Shown: positions 35,118 to 44,788 of the stretch, in pieces
Layout: each line of letters begins with the position of its first letter
Numbering within the stretch: position 1 is the first letter of the stretch
Assembly: GCA_024276075.1 (NCBI GenBank)
Contig: JAJRXX010000003.1
Span: forward strand, 1 to 64,000
Direction: 5' to 3'
Length of the DNA: 64,000 bases
Source of the DNA: Planctomycetota bacterium
GTDB taxonomy: Bacteria; Planctomycetota; Phycisphaerae; Phycisphaerales; Phycisphaeraceae
Position numbers and translations under genes: made by a program
Notes under the pieces: generated by a model
What the model was told of the DNA's origin: nothing
The model's database searches: none
The model's input: the letters and a program-made list of their open reading frames with translations, nothing else

Positions 35118-35213
35118 CTAAATGAGTCCGACTACGATGGCCTGACGCGGCGTCTCATTGTCATAAATATGTTAAATTACGTATAATTGCGACATCTTCG
35201 GCGATCGGAATCC

Positions 35214-36119
35214 ATGATGACCCACACAGCAACCCAAGCTCAGGTATCGACAGCAGCTATGTTCACGCAACCGGCTAGCTTGGTCGAGGCTTACATGGCT
35301 ACATTCGTGGACGAACGAGCGCTCCCGACGAATCTCCGCGAAGCAATCCGCTACGCGGTGCTGGGCGGTGGCAAGCGTCTTCGCCCGATTCTGGCGATCC
35401 GTGCGTGTGAGGCTGTGGGCGGATCGGCACAAGCGGCTCTGGCGCCGGCCACGGCGATCGAGATGGTTCATTGCTTTAGCCTGGTGCACGACGATCTGCC
35501 CGCGATGGACGACGACGACTTGAGACGGGGTCGACCGACGCTGCACCGTCACACGAATGAAGCGATGGCCATCCTGGCGGGTGACGCGATACTGGCGTTG
35601 GCATTTGAGTTGATTGCCACACGGCTGGAACCAGCGGAACTGGTCGGCCCGATCACCACGGAGTTGGCCACCGCGACGAACGACATGATCGTGGGTCAGG
35701 TGCTCGACACGCTCGGGGGGCACGATCCGACGGACAGTCCGGTCGAATCGTTGCGTGCTACACATCGTCACAAAACGGGTGCGCTGATCCGCTGTGCGGT
35801 TCGCATGGGCGCGGTGTGCGGGCGAGCTGATCGGGCACAACTTGATTCGGTAACCCGTTATGCCGAGGCGATTGGGCTGATGTTTCAGGTCGTCGATGAC
35901 CTGCTCGATGTCACGCAGACGACAGAGACCCTGGGCAAAGCGGCGAACAAAGACTCCGACCAGGGCAAGCTGACTTACCCGGGGCTGCTGGGTATCGAGC
36001 AGAGCCAGGAGGAGGTCGCCCGGCTCAAGAACGAGGCGTATGAGGCGCTGGAGCCTCTGGGTGCTGGTGCTGACGCGCTACGAACGTTGTGCGATTACCT
36101 GGCGGTACGACAAAAATAA
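35214..36119 (+). CDS. ispA: polyprenyl (farnesyl/geranylgeranyl) diphosphate synthase
   Basis: A 301-residue trans-isoprenyl diphosphate synthase. The first Asp-rich motif is DDLPAMDDDD (about residue 93), with the conserved GGGKRLRP upstream and the second motif DDLLDVT at about 228. The two extra residues in the first motif (DDxxxxD form) are typical of bacterial FPP/GGPP synthases. The ATG at 35214 is preferred over a TTG 27 bases earlier. dxs follows 92 bp downstream, an arrangement common in bacteria, so both feed isoprenoid (quinone, undecaprenyl, carotenoid) synthesis. Confidence 0.92.
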   Translation: MMTHTATQAQVSTAAMFTQPASLVEAYMATFVDERALPTNLREAIRYAVLGGGKRLRPILAIRACEAVGGSAQAALAPATAIEMVHCFSLVHDDLPAMDDDDLRRGRPTLHRHTNEAMAILAGDAILALAFELIATRLEPAELVGPITTELATATNDMIVGQVLDTLGGHDPTDSPVESLRATHRHKTGALIRCAVRMGAVCGRADRAQLDSVTRYAEAIGLMFQVVDDLLDVTQTTETLGKAANKDSDQGKLTYPGLLGIEQSQEEVARLKNEAYEALEPLGAGADALRTLCDYLAVRQK

Positions 36120-36211
36120 CGACCGGAGTGCTCGCGGGACGGACTTTATTACAATACCCTGCGGCAGCTTGGTTGCGGTGGCCGTAACCAGGGACAAAGA
36201 AAGGCTCATCC

Positions 36212-38218
36212 ATGACAGATTCACGCTCGGGGCCGGCCAGGAAGCGTTCAAAACTGGGACTGCTTCCGACCATCGACACCCCCGCCGACCTGAAAAAGCT
36301 GTCGGTAGAGCAGTTGCCAGCGTTGGCGCAGGATATCCGTGATGCGATCTGCGACCAGGTATCCAAGACGGGCGGGCACCTGGCACCGAATCTGGGCACG
36401 GTGGAACTGACAATCGCGTTGCACTATGTCTTCGACTTCGGGCAAGACCGATTGCTATTCGACGTGGGCCACCAGTGCTACCCGCACAAGCTTCTGACCG
36501 GGCGGTTCAAGCTACTGTCCAAGTTGCGTCAGCGCGACGGCATGGCGGGATTCCCCGAACCACGAGAAAGCCCCTACGACCTGTTTAGCGTCGGTCACGC
36601 GGGCACGTCGATCTCCACAGCAGTGGGTATGGCCCGTGGAGACCAGATCAACGGGGAAGCGCACCGCAAAACGGTTGCATTGATCGGCGACGCCTCGATC
36701 GTCAACGGCGTAGCGATGGAGGGGCTCAACAACGCTGGCACGCTGAAGCGACAGTTCCTGGTCGTACTCAACGACAACGGCATGTCGATCGCCAAGCCTC
36801 AGGGCGCTTTGGCGGGGTACTTCGATAAGATCCGGGTCAACCCGCACTACGACGACCTGAAACGCCGCGCGCTGGACGTGATCAAGCGGCTCCCGGGCGG
36901 GTCCACGCTCGAAGAAGCGTATCACCGCTTGGGCGAGGTGACCAAAGCGGCACTGGCGCACGACCATTTGTACGAGCACTTCGGCCTAATGTGCATCGGC
37001 CCAATCGACGGACACGACCTGCCGGGGCTGGTGAGCATGCTCAAAGAGGTCAGAGATATCGACCACCCGGTGCTGCTTCATTGCAAGACGGTCAAGGGCA
37101 AGGGCTTTGACTTCACCGCAGGCGACCCGACAAAATTTCACTCACCCAAGCCGTTTGTGGTCGAGGGCTGCCGTGTGGAACTCAAGCAGAGCGGGCGGTC
37201 GTTTACGTCCGCATTCGCCGACGCCCTGATCGACGTGATGCAGCGCGACGAAAAGGCCTTTGCCGTCACCGCGGCGATGCCCGACGGCACGGGGATCGAC
37301 AAGGTCATGGGCCGGTTCCCCACGCGCACACTCGACACGGGCATCTGCGAATCACACGCGATGGACATGTGCGCCGGGATGGCCAAAACTGGACTGCGCC
37401 CGTTTTTCGCAGTCTACAGCACGTTTGTGCAGCGTGCGTTGGACCAAGTATTTCAAGAGGTAGCGTTGCAGGGTCTGCCGGTTCGTCTGTGCCTCGACCG
37501 TGCGGGCTACGTCGGGGGCGACGGCGCGGTGCATCACGGATTTATGGATATCGCGTTGTTCACGGCACTACCCGGCGTGGTGATGCTCGCCGCCAGCGAC
37601 GAGCCGAACCTGCGTGCGGGCTTGGAATTCATGCGTACCTACGACGCTGGCTGCTCGGTCATCCGCTACCCGCGAGATAATGTGGCTAAAAAGCCGTTGC
37701 AATCGTCACCGCCGGCGTTTGTGCTGGGTAAGGCCAACCTGGTCAAGCCCGCGAAAAAATCGCTCGGCGGCGACTTGGCGATCCTGGCATATGGTGCAAT
37801 GGTATACCCAGCCACCGAGGCAGCCAAAGAACTAGAGCAGCAAGGCTACGACATCGCGCTGTACGATGCACGGTTTGCCAAGCCGGTCGATATTGAATTG
37901 ATCGAGCAGTTGGCCAAAGCGGGCACCCCGGTCTTGACGATCGAAGACCACTCGCTTGCTGGTGGTCTGGGGTCACAGGTCCTCGAGGCGTGCAACGATC
38001 GGCGAATTTCAACCGATCTGATCTACCGTCTTGGCATGCCCGCCAAGTGGGTCTACCAGGACACCCGCGACAATCAATTGGCTGAGGTCGGACTCGACGC
38101 GCCGAGTATCTCGCGTCGTGTGCGTGATATCCTCGACCGTCACGCCAAGGGGCCTTTGAAGATCCACGTCGATGTCTCTCAAGCCACGGCGGCGCGAGAG
38201 AAGACGGTTACACACTAA
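36212..38218 (+). CDS. dxs: 1-deoxy-D-xylulose-5-phosphate synthase
   Basis: A 668-residue DXS, first enzyme of the MEP isoprenoid pathway (pyruvate + glyceraldehyde-3-phosphate). Segments: FDVGHQCYPHKLLTGR, the TPP-binding GDASIVNGVAMEGLNN, then the C-terminal half DRAGYVGGDGAVHHGFMD and the transketolase-like pyrimidine domain. AAAGG lies eight bases before the ATG. About 40 residues longer than usual, through a longer N-terminus (SGPARKRSKLG) and C-terminal tail. Probably co-transcribed with ispA. Confidence 0.95.
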   Translation: MTDSRSGPARKRSKLGLLPTIDTPADLKKLSVEQLPALAQDIRDAICDQVSKTGGHLAPNLGTVELTIALHYVFDFGQDRLLFDVGHQCYPHKLLTGRFKLLSKLRQRDGMAGFPEPRESPYDLFSVGHAGTSISTAVGMARGDQINGEAHRKTVALIGDASIVNGVAMEGLNNAGTLKRQFLVVLNDNGMSIAKPQGALAGYFDKIRVNPHYDDLKRRALDVIKRLPGGSTLEEAYHRLGEVTKAALAHDHLYEHFGLMCIGPIDGHDLPGLVSMLKEVRDIDHPVLLHCKTVKGKGFDFTAGDPTKFHSPKPFVVEGCRVELKQSGRSFTSAFADALIDVMQRDEKAFAVTAAMPDGTGIDKVMGRFPTRTLDTGICESHAMDMCAGMAKTGLRPFFAVYSTFVQRALDQVFQEVALQGLPVRLCLDRAGYVGGDGAVHHGFMDIALFTALPGVVMLAASDEPNLRAGLEFMRTYDAGCSVIRYPRDNVAKKPLQSSPPAFVLGKANLVKPAKKSLGGDLAILAYGAMVYPATEAAKELEQQGYDIALYDARFAKPVDIELIEQLAKAGTPVLTIEDHSLAGGLGSQVLEACNDRRISTDLIYRLGMPAKWVYQDTRDNQLAEVGLDAPSISRRVRDILDRHAKGPLKIHVDVSQATAAREKTVTH

Positions 38219-38250
38219 AAATATTTTCAATTCACCTAGGACGTATACAA

Positions 38251-38275
38251 ACGAGCCGCGACCGTCAGGGAGCGG
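38251..38275 (-). repeat. R1 repeat, inverted copy
   Basis: ACGAGCCGCGACCGTCAGGG then AGCGG: the exact reverse complement of the R1 consensus. It lies between convergent dxs and mazG, with an R6-like half-site AATGCGTATCA downstream (38300). Confidence 0.75.
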
Positions 38276-38308
38276 GCCTTTGTTAAAGCCAAACGCTACA
38301 AATGCGTA

Positions 38309-38635
38309 TCACTTGTGCCCCACCGGTCCCGAGCCTGTCAGGTACTTTTTGCGTACCGCCGCAGCTAGATCGACGTCGTTGATGTTCGCCAAGGTACACA
38401 GCCACGCCAGGACGTCGGCGAACTCTTCCTCAAGGTTATCTCGGCTACCCGGGTCACTGGTTGAGGATTGGACGTCTTGATTCCCAGATACGCTGTGCAG
38501 GGCTGTGGCCAACTCACCCACCTCCTCAATGAACCACATAAACGTCGCTGGCGTACCACGGGCGCTGTCGGCTTGATAGTATCGATCACGGATGTGCTGC
38601 TGGAACGCTTCGATGGTAAGGGGCTGTGGGTGCAA
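38309..38635 (-). CDS. MazG-like nucleotide pyrophosphohydrolase
   Basis: A 108-residue single MazG-type domain of all-alpha NTP pyrophosphatases. The metal motif is EEVGELATAL (ExxE) and the second half-motif EEEFADVLAWL (ExxD). I chose the TTG at 38635 because AGGAG lies six bases upstream; the frame also opens at 38671. Likely a housekeeping enzyme removing aberrant NTPs; related dimeric dUTPases or HisE-like proteins are alternatives. Confidence 0.82.
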   Translation of the reverse strand: MHPQPLTIEAFQQHIRDRYYQADSARGTPATFMWFIEEVGELATALHSVSGNQDVQSSTSDPGSRDNLEEEFADVLAWLCTLANINDVDLAAAVRKKYLTGSGPVGHK

Positions 38636-38734
38636 CGTGATGCTCCTGTCCGGGTGACGGCGCGGATTCAATTCCCCATTGGGTGTGTCCGGGCATATAC
38701 CCGGGCATTGTAGCTGAGCAGTTAAACTATTGAG

Positions 38735-40912
38735 ATGGCATCTATGACAAAGACACTAGGCGTGCAGGGTATGCGTTGTGCCGGCTGCGTGAGCGGCATC
38801 GAGAAGCGTCTGCGCGAGGTGCCGGGCGTAATCGAAGCATCGGTCAACCTCGCGACCGGTCAGGCGACGGTGACGCACGAGCCACGGACTGTGTCGGAAG
38901 CCGATCTGATCGAAGCGATCCGCCAAGCGGGCTACGACGCCAAGCCTCTGGATGCGGAGGCGCACGCCGAGCACGCACGCAGACATCACCACAACCACCA
39001 CGCTAACGGCGCCTCGCGTGAGCTATTGATAGGTTGCGCCGTCTTGGGTGGCATCGTGTTCGTGCTGGCCATGGCGCAACACACCACAACCTCAGCGTGG
39101 GCGCAGCTCCTGTTCGCGACACCGGTCCAAATATTACTTGGATTGCCGTTCTACAAGCGCACCTTTCGGGGCCTGCAGCATGGGCGGGTCAACATGGACG
39201 CGTTGGTGGCGATCGGAACGTCCGTGGCCTACGGGTATAGCCTCGTAGTGACCCTTAAGGGCGGTCGTGCTGTGTACTTCGACACGGCTGTGGTGATCTT
39301 GGTGCTGGTGGGCTTGGGTAGGCTGCTCGAATCGCGTGCCAAGGGCAGCGCCGCGGCAGCGATCCGGTCGCTGATGAACCTTCAACCGCCCGAAGCCACG
39401 GTAATCCGCAATAGCCAACAGGTCACGGTCCGTGTCGATCAGGTCAATCCCGGGGACATTGTTTTGGTCCGCCCCGGTCAGCGCGTGCCCGTCGACGGCA
39501 AGGTCATCAAGGGCCAATCGACGATCGACCAAGCTATGTTTACGGGTGAGTCGCTACCCGTCGAGGTCGGGCCTGGTGACGATGTAATCGGCGGGACGGT
39601 CAACCAGGTGGGTGCGTTTGAATTTAAAACGACCAAGACCGGCAAAACCACGCTGCTGGCGCAGGTGATCGACCTGGTCGAGCAGGCGCAGGGTTCCAAA
39701 GCGCAGGTCCAGCGGATCGCGGATGCCGCTGCGGGTGTGTTTGTCCCTGCAGTGCTGATGCTGGCGGTGTTGACGCTGCTGGCGTGGGGACTGGTGGGTA
39801 ACTGGCCACACGGGATCAGCGCCACGGTGGCGGTGCTGATCGTGGCGTGCCCGTGCGCACTGGGCCTGGCGACGCCTACCGCGATCATGGTAGGCACGGG
39901 TCTGGGCGCAAGCCACGGCATCCTTATTAAGGACGCTGCTGCGCTGGAGCGTGCGGGAAAATTAACACACGTCATCCTTGACAAAACGGGTACGCTGACG
40001 GTTGGCCGATTGGCGGTTAAGCTCGTCAAGCCGATCGACGACTCGGTGGACGGTGACGAGCTATTGGCCCTTGCTGCCAGTGTCGAGAGCCACAGCGAGC
40101 ACCCGCTGGCCAAGGCGATTGTGGACCACGCCAACCAGCAAGGCGTCGAGATGCATCCGGTCAGCGACTTTAAGAGCATGACCGCTTCGGGTGTGCGTGG
40201 TCAGGTCAAAGGGAAAACGGTCCTCGTCGGGCGGGTCAGCACGCTGCGTGAGCAAGACGTCGAGGGTGCCGACGAGCTACTCGAACAACGCGACGAGATG
40301 CTCGACGCACACCGCACGGCGGTGGCGGTGGCGGTGGACGGCAAAGCTGTCGGGCTGATCTCACTGGCTGACAAGCTCAAACCCAACGCGCCCCAGGCGG
40401 TTGCTGCGTTGCGTGAGCTTGGCCTCAAACCCATCCTCATGACTGGCGACCATACCACCACCGCCCGTGCGATCGCACAAGAGGTGGGCATCGAACCGTC
40501 GGACGTGATCGCCGAGGTGTTGCCCGCAGACAAGCAGGCGAAAGTCGCAGAGCTCCAGAAGAAGGGCTATATCGTGGCCATGGTGGGCGACGGGATCAAC
40601 GACGCGCCGGCGCTGGCGGGTGCTGACATCGGCATCGCCATCGGCGGGGGCACCGACATCGCCATGGAGGCGGGCCACGTGGTACTCGTCGGCGGCGACC
40701 TAGCGGGACTGCCACGAGCCATTCGGCTAAGCAGAGCGACCATGCGGCGGATTTACGCGGGTTTGTTCTGGGCGTTTGCTTACAACATGCTGCTGATACC
40801 GGTCGCCGCGATGGGCTATCTGCACCCGATGTTCGCAGCAGGGGCGATGTCGCTCAGCTCGGTAAGCGTGGTGCTCAATGCGCTGTGGCTGCGGCGGAGT
40901 TGGCGGCCATAA
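38735..40912 (+). CDS. copA: copper-exporting P-type ATPase
   Basis: A 725-residue P1B-1 ATPase. One N-terminal heavy-metal domain (C15 and C18 in RCAGC), then a His-rich linker (about residues 82-95, HARRHHHNHH). Membrane helices carry the CPC metal site (C372-C374, ACPCALGLATPT), TGES, the phosphorylated D416 in DKTGT, the SEHPL motif, and GDGINDAPALAGADIGIA. These mark it as Cu(I)-type rather than zinc/cadmium (which usually lack this N-domain Cys pattern plus N-Y/M-S in the last helices). No copper regulator or chaperone is adjacent. Confidence 0.92.
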   Translation: MASMTKTLGVQGMRCAGCVSGIEKRLREVPGVIEASVNLATGQATVTHEPRTVSEADLIEAIRQAGYDAKPLDAEAHAEHARRHHHNHHANGASRELLIGCAVLGGIVFVLAMAQHTTTSAWAQLLFATPVQILLGLPFYKRTFRGLQHGRVNMDALVAIGTSVAYGYSLVVTLKGGRAVYFDTAVVILVLVGLGRLLESRAKGSAAAAIRSLMNLQPPEATVIRNSQQVTVRVDQVNPGDIVLVRPGQRVPVDGKVIKGQSTIDQAMFTGESLPVEVGPGDDVIGGTVNQVGAFEFKTTKTGKTTLLAQVIDLVEQAQGSKAQVQRIADAAAGVFVPAVLMLAVLTLLAWGLVGNWPHGISATVAVLIVACPCALGLATPTAIMVGTGLGASHGILIKDAAALERAGKLTHVILDKTGTLTVGRLAVKLVKPIDDSVDGDELLALAASVESHSEHPLAKAIVDHANQQGVEMHPVSDFKSMTASGVRGQVKGKTVLVGRVSTLREQDVEGADELLEQRDEMLDAHRTAVAVAVDGKAVGLISLADKLKPNAPQAVAALRELGLKPILMTGDHTTTARAIAQEVGIEPSDVIAEVLPADKQAKVAELQKKGYIVAMVGDGINDAPALAGADIGIAIGGGTDIAMEAGHVVLVGGDLAGLPRAIRLSRATMRRIYAGLFWAFAYNMLLIPVAAMGYLHPMFAAGAMSLSSVSVVLNALWLRRSWRP

Positions 40913-40978
40913 TCCACTCCCCCCCAAAGACGGCCGTGATCCCGAGGCGGGCGTAACCCCAAGGTGACCGTAACCCTG

Positions 40979-41476
40979 CTATTCGCCCGGTGGCTCTTCG
41001 GAAATAGATTCCGTCTGCTTGCGGCGGTAGTCGAGCAGCCGATCGCGTGTGGCTGTGTCCGACAGCGCCAGGATCGCTGCGGCGAACAGTGCTGCGTTGA
41101 CCGCGCCGTGGCTGCCAACGGTGAACGTGGCGACGGGTATGCCCTTTGGCATCTGCACCGTCGCGAGCAGCGCGTCGAGCCCGCCCATGAGTTTGCCTTC
41201 CATGGGCACGCCCAGGACGGGCAGGTGCGTGTGAGCCGCGGTGACGCCCGCCAGGTGCGCCGCCATCCCCGCAGCGGCGATGATTACCTTTAGCCCACGA
41301 TCCGCAGCGGTGGTCACGTAGTCGTGCGCACGCTGGGGTGTGCGGTGTGCTGAGATGATCTTCATTTCCCAAGGGATCGCCAACTCGTCGAGCAGGCTCG
41401 AAGACTTGCGCATCGTGGGCGCGTCGCTGGCGCTACCCATGATGATCCCCACGATCGGATTGGTTTTATCACGCAT
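40979..41476 (-). CDS. purE: 5-(carboxyamino)imidazole ribonucleotide mutase
   Basis: A 165-residue class I PurE (N5-CAIR mutase) of purine synthesis. Key segments are GSASDAPTM, ISAHRTPQRA, AAAGMAAHLAGV and GVPMEGKLMGGLDALLATVQMPKGIPVAT. The length fits class I. purK is not adjacent. A TATAAT lies just upstream on the minus strand, inside an R6 repeat, but I find no properly spaced -35. Confidence 0.95.
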   Translation of the reverse strand: MRDKTNPIVGIIMGSASDAPTMRKSSSLLDELAIPWEMKIISAHRTPQRAHDYVTTAADRGLKVIIAAAGMAAHLAGVTAAHTHLPVLGVPMEGKLMGGLDALLATVQMPKGIPVATFTVGSHGAVNAALFAAAILALSDTATRDRLLDYRRKQTESISEEPPGE

Positions 41477-41769
41477 GATGAAAGATTATACGCAATACGT
41501 ATCAATCGTCGTAACAACTCGGTGCGCAGCGTCTGCGCGTCCATGGCGATCTTTGCGCAAGCGCTGATTTTGCGCACAAGGGTGCGCGGTGTGGCTGACG
41601 TAACACACCCGGGCCAACCACATTTATCGTAATTTGTTTTATACATTTGCTTTACGTGAATTTCTACCAGATGGAATCCGTCGCCAGGGGCGCGTTTTTA
41701 CATGAGTGGCACTGCGATTGCCTTTGTCTATGCGTGGCGTATATCCATGCGCCCGGAAAGGTTCGCTCG
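41477..41769. other. gap between divergent purE and the flagellar block
   Basis: About 293 bases. It contains an R6 repeat (41486-41504, TTATACGCAATACGTATCA), some GC-rich short palindromes around 41520-41590, and an AT-rich stretch ATCGTAATTTGTTTTATACA that might carry the flagellar promoter. No sigma-28 or sigma-54 consensus is convincing. Confidence 0.5.
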
Positions 41770-42003
41770 TTGACAGACAGCCTATTGAACATCATCAGGC
41801 AATCGGGGGACACGCATGTGGGTCAAACGCTCACCCGTCTGGCGCGTCTGGCAACAGCGGCACATCGGTATGAGGCAACCCGTCGGCTCGCCAACCAGGT
41901 TGTGCATCACCCGCTTAAACAGACTCATGCTGATGATTCATCATCCGTAGTTCATCTGTCCCGCACGGATGCGGGCACCGTCCACAAGGAGGTGGACCGA
42001 TGA
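41770..42003 (+). CDS. small ORF translationally coupled to flgF
   Basis: A 77-residue ORF from the TTG at 41770, preceded by GGAAAGG at the right distance. It ends with TGA overlapping the flgF ATG by four bases. A longer frame opens at 41647. The sequence MTDSLLNIIRQSGDTHVGQT is helical, then rich in Arg/His/Ala and polar. It does not match FlgM or another flagellar protein I know. The overlap and Shine-Dalgarno argue for translation; it may be a small coupling leader or an unrecognised flagellar protein. Confidence 0.45.
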   Translation: MTDSLLNIIRQSGDTHVGQTLTRLARLATAAHRYEATRRLANQVVHHPLKQTHADDSSSVVHLSRTDAGTVHKEVDR

Positions 42004-42785
42004 ATTACGGCTTGTATCTTTCCGCTTCGGGCGTCCTGACGAGTATGTATCGCCAGGACGTCTTTGCCAACAATCTGGCGAACGTGAATACGACCGGCTT
42101 TAAGGTCGATCTGCCCGCGGTTCGCCAGCGAGACCCCGAATCGACCGAGAACAGCTTCGGCTCCGACGTGAGCAAACGCCTACTGGATCGTCTGGGCGGC
42201 GGTGTCTTGGCGGGCCCGCAGCGCATCAGCTTTTCGCCCAGCTCACTGCAAAAGACCGGCGCACCGCTCGACGTGGCTATTGATTCGCCCCAAGCTTTCT
42301 TTGCGATCAGCGCGCAAGACCCCGGTGAGGAGACACCGAATATCCGGCTGACGCGTGACGGGCGATTTAGCCGTAACGAAGATGGGAACCTGGTCACGCT
42401 GGCGGGCGGCCACCGCGTGCTCGATGTCAACGACCAACCCATCGTGCTCCAGGACGGCGATAACGTCACCATCGACACGGCGGGCAGGATATTCCAGGCT
42501 GATGAGCAGATCGCTCAGATACAGGTCACCGGCGTGTCTGACACGAGCCGGCTAGTTAAACACGGGCAGAGCCTGTTCCGCTTCGACGGGAAAGAGGACC
42601 TGCGCGTGCCTGCAAAGATTACTTCGGTGCGACCAGGCTACCTCGAAGCCAGCGGCACCGATCCGATCAAGACGCTCATGAAACTTATATCCGCGACCAA
42701 GTCGGTCACCGGCAACGGCAACATGATCCGCTACCACGATCTGATGATGGACCGCGCGGTCAACGTGCTGGGCCGTGTGTCGTAA
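42000..42785 (+). CDS. flgF: flagellar basal-body rod protein FlgF
   Basis: A 261-residue proximal/distal-rod component. The N-terminal rod signature ANNLANVNTTGFKVDLPAV and the C-terminal D0 helix (LMKLISATKSVTGNGNMIRYHDLMMDRAVNVLG) are complete, with the FlgE/F/G-like central strand LDVAIDSPQAFFAIS. It is more divergent than the following FlgG and shorter, which fits FlgF; FlgG paralogy is an alternative. It starts inside the stop of the preceding small ORF and has a GGAGGTGG ribosome binding site. Confidence 0.85.
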   Translation: MNYGLYLSASGVLTSMYRQDVFANNLANVNTTGFKVDLPAVRQRDPESTENSFGSDVSKRLLDRLGGGVLAGPQRISFSPSSLQKTGAPLDVAIDSPQAFFAISAQDPGEETPNIRLTRDGRFSRNEDGNLVTLAGGHRVLDVNDQPIVLQDGDNVTIDTAGRIFQADEQIAQIQVTGVSDTSRLVKHGQSLFRFDGKEDLRVPAKITSVRPGYLEASGTDPIKTLMKLISATKSVTGNGNMIRYHDLMMDRAVNVLGRVS

Positions 42786-42843
42786 CGCGAAATTTTTTAT
42801 GGCAACAGATAAACGTAAATCTAGAAACTGAGGTCACACCCCC

Positions 42844-43653
42844 ATGGCGGTATCCGCTCTACACTCCGCTGCCACCGGCCTATCGGCGCTTTCGACTGAA
42901 ATCGATATCGTCGCCAACAACCTGGCCAACGTGAATACCACCGGCTTTAAGTCTTCCCGTGCTAATTTTGAGGACCTGCTCTACCAGCAGAAAGCACAAC
43001 CCGGCGTGGAGAACGCCAACGGCGACCAGCGCCCCGCGGGCATCTTCGTCGGGCTGGGCACACGTATCAGCAATACACAATTCGACTTCACCACCGGGTC
43101 GCCTGTCGACACGGGCAGGGACCTTGATCTGATGATCGACGGCAACGGGTTCTTCCAGGTAAGCGTGTTGCCCGAGATTGGTAACGGGATTGGCTACACG
43201 CGAGCGGGCAATTTCTTCGTCAACCGCGACGGTGAGGTCGTGCTGGGCAATTCCCAGGGCCCGCGTCTCGAGCCTCCTATTACCGTGCCCACGGACGCGC
43301 TGCGCATCGAGGTGAGCGCGGATGGTAATGTCTTCGCGTTCCTGCCCGCTCAGGTCGATCCCGCCAACCTCGGTCAGATTCAGCTTGCCAGCTTCGTTAA
43401 CCCCAACGGGCTGCAGTCGATCGGCGGGAACTTGTACATCGAGTCCACGGCATCCGGCCCCCCGATCCAGGGCAACCCGGGCGAGGGGCAATTCGGATCG
43501 ATCTTGCAGCGGTTTCTCGAGTCGTCAAACGTCGACCCGGTCAAGGAACTCGTGGCGCTGATCAAGACCCAGCGTGCCTTTGAGATGAACAGTCAAACGA
43601 TACAGGCAGCCGACCAGGCGCTGCAGGTCATCGGCAACCTCAGGCGGTTCTAA
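42844..43653 (+). CDS. flgG: flagellar distal rod protein FlgG
   Basis: A 269-residue FlgG. The N-terminus has ANNLANVNTTGFKSSRANFEDLLYQ and the central IDGNGFFQVSVLPE; the C-terminal helix SSNVDPVKELVALIKTQRAFEMNSQTIQAADQALQVIGNLRR is typical. It forms the distal rod passing through the P and L rings, whose genes follow. Spacing to flgF is 58 bp, to flgA 7 bp. Confidence 0.95.
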   Translation: MAVSALHSAATGLSALSTEIDIVANNLANVNTTGFKSSRANFEDLLYQQKAQPGVENANGDQRPAGIFVGLGTRISNTQFDFTTGSPVDTGRDLDLMIDGNGFFQVSVLPEIGNGIGYTRAGNFFVNRDGEVVLGNSQGPRLEPPITVPTDALRIEVSADGNVFAFLPAQVDPANLGQIQLASFVNPNGLQSIGGNLYIESTASGPPIQGNPGEGQFGSILQRFLESSNVDPVKELVALIKTQRAFEMNSQTIQAADQALQVIGNLRRF

Positions 43654-43660
43654 ATAAACC

Positions 43661-44788
43661 ATGAACACTAACCATCACAACAACACGATCAATACCCCGC
43701 TGGTCCGGCTGAGCCTGCTGATTTTTGTGATCGTCATGATGATATTCACCGTCGCCACGATCGCTGAGGGACAAACGGGCCCGAGCATCCGGCTACACGA
43801 TCAGGCTCACGTCGATGGCGACAAGGTTCGGCTGCGTAATGTGGCTGACCTCCAAGGCTCGGCTGCCGAAGTACTGGGGGATACCTTGATCGCGACCCTG
43901 AGTCCCAAGGAGCGTGAGACCACGGTGACCATCAACGCGGTGCGCAACGCTCTCACGGATCACAGCGTTAATTGGGGCATGGTTACGCTGCGCGGCTATG
44001 CTCGGTGTCTTGTGCGTCGCGCCGTCGATGAGCCGACATCGACCACAACGCCGGGGCCCCCCGTAATCGCTAACCCAATCGAAGAGGTCGGGCTGGACTC
44101 TGCCATAACGCTGCGTGACCGGGTAATCCAAATCATTGAGCAATACGCCCAGGTCAACCGCCAACAGTTGCGGATTACGTTCAACAAAAAGGATGGCGAC
44201 ACGCTGGCTCTGAATACTTGGGAGGACCGTTACGAGTTCGAACCGTTGGCGGCAGCACCCTACGGACGCGTGCCTATCGTCATCCGCCGATACCGCGACG
44301 GGCGACTGGTCCAGACGTACCGCGTCACGGCTGACGTAGTGAGGCGGTACATGGCGGTGACCGTCGTCAACTCCATGGGCCGTGGTCAGACCTTCGCCCC
44401 GGGCGACGTCGAAATCCGTGAGGTCTTCCTCGATAACAACGCGGACAAACCCATTACAAACCTGTCGCAGGTAATCGGCCAAACGGCTGGATCAGTCTTG
44501 CGTACCGGATCGGCAGTGTTTGCGCAACATCTGCGTTCACCGCTTATGGTCCGCAGGGGTGAGTTGGTCACGGTGCGATTTATCTCCGGCAATCTGGTGG
44601 TGAAGACCGTCGGCAGAGCGACGGAAGACGGGGTTATGGATCAGATGATCCAGATGCGCAACAACCGATCACGCGATACCTATCTCGCTCGCGTCACGGG
44701 TCCACAACAGGCGATGGCAACCGATTCGGGCCCCGCGGGCACATCCGTTGCCAATACGCCTAGACACCACAGCGGGAGAAAACCGTGA
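43661..44788 (+). CDS. flgA: flagellar P-ring assembly chaperone FlgA
   Basis: A 375-residue periplasmic protein. It has a hydrophobic N-terminal signal (LLIFVIVMMIFTVATIAEGQ), a long N-terminal region of low similarity, and a C-terminal SAF/FlgA domain (about residues 225-350, MAVTVVNSMGRGQTFAPGDVE...IGQTAGSVLRTGSAV). FlgA assists FlgI polymerisation into the P ring. It is longer than enterobacterial FlgA (~220) because of the N-terminal region. It ends with GTGA, overlapping the flgH start. Confidence 0.85.
   Translation: MNTNHHNNTINTPLVRLSLLIFVIVMMIFTVATIAEGQTGPSIRLHDQAHVDGDKVRLRNVADLQGSAAEVLGDTLIATLSPKERETTVTINAVRNALTDHSVNWGMVTLRGYARCLVRRAVDEPTSTTTPGPPVIANPIEEVGLDSAITLRDRVIQIIEQYAQVNRQQLRITFNKKDGDTLALNTWEDRYEFEPLAAAPYGRVPIVIRRYRDGRLVQTYRVTADVVRRYMAVTVVNSMGRGQTFAPGDVEIREVFLDNNADKPITNLSQVIGQTAGSVLRTGSAVFAQHLRSPLMVRRGELVTVRFISGNLVVKTVGRATEDGVMDQMIQMRNNRSRDTYLARVTGPQQAMATDSGPAGTSVANTPRHHSGRKP

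Noticed and set aside
41477-41510. Sigma-70 promoter for purE using TATAAT on the minus strand
   Set aside because: The only -35-like hexamers are 9 or 21 bases away, and the TATAAT belongs to the R6 palindrome.
41770-42003. FlgM anti-sigma factor
   Set aside because: Size and position would fit, but the C-terminal FlgM helices that bind sigma-28 are not visible.
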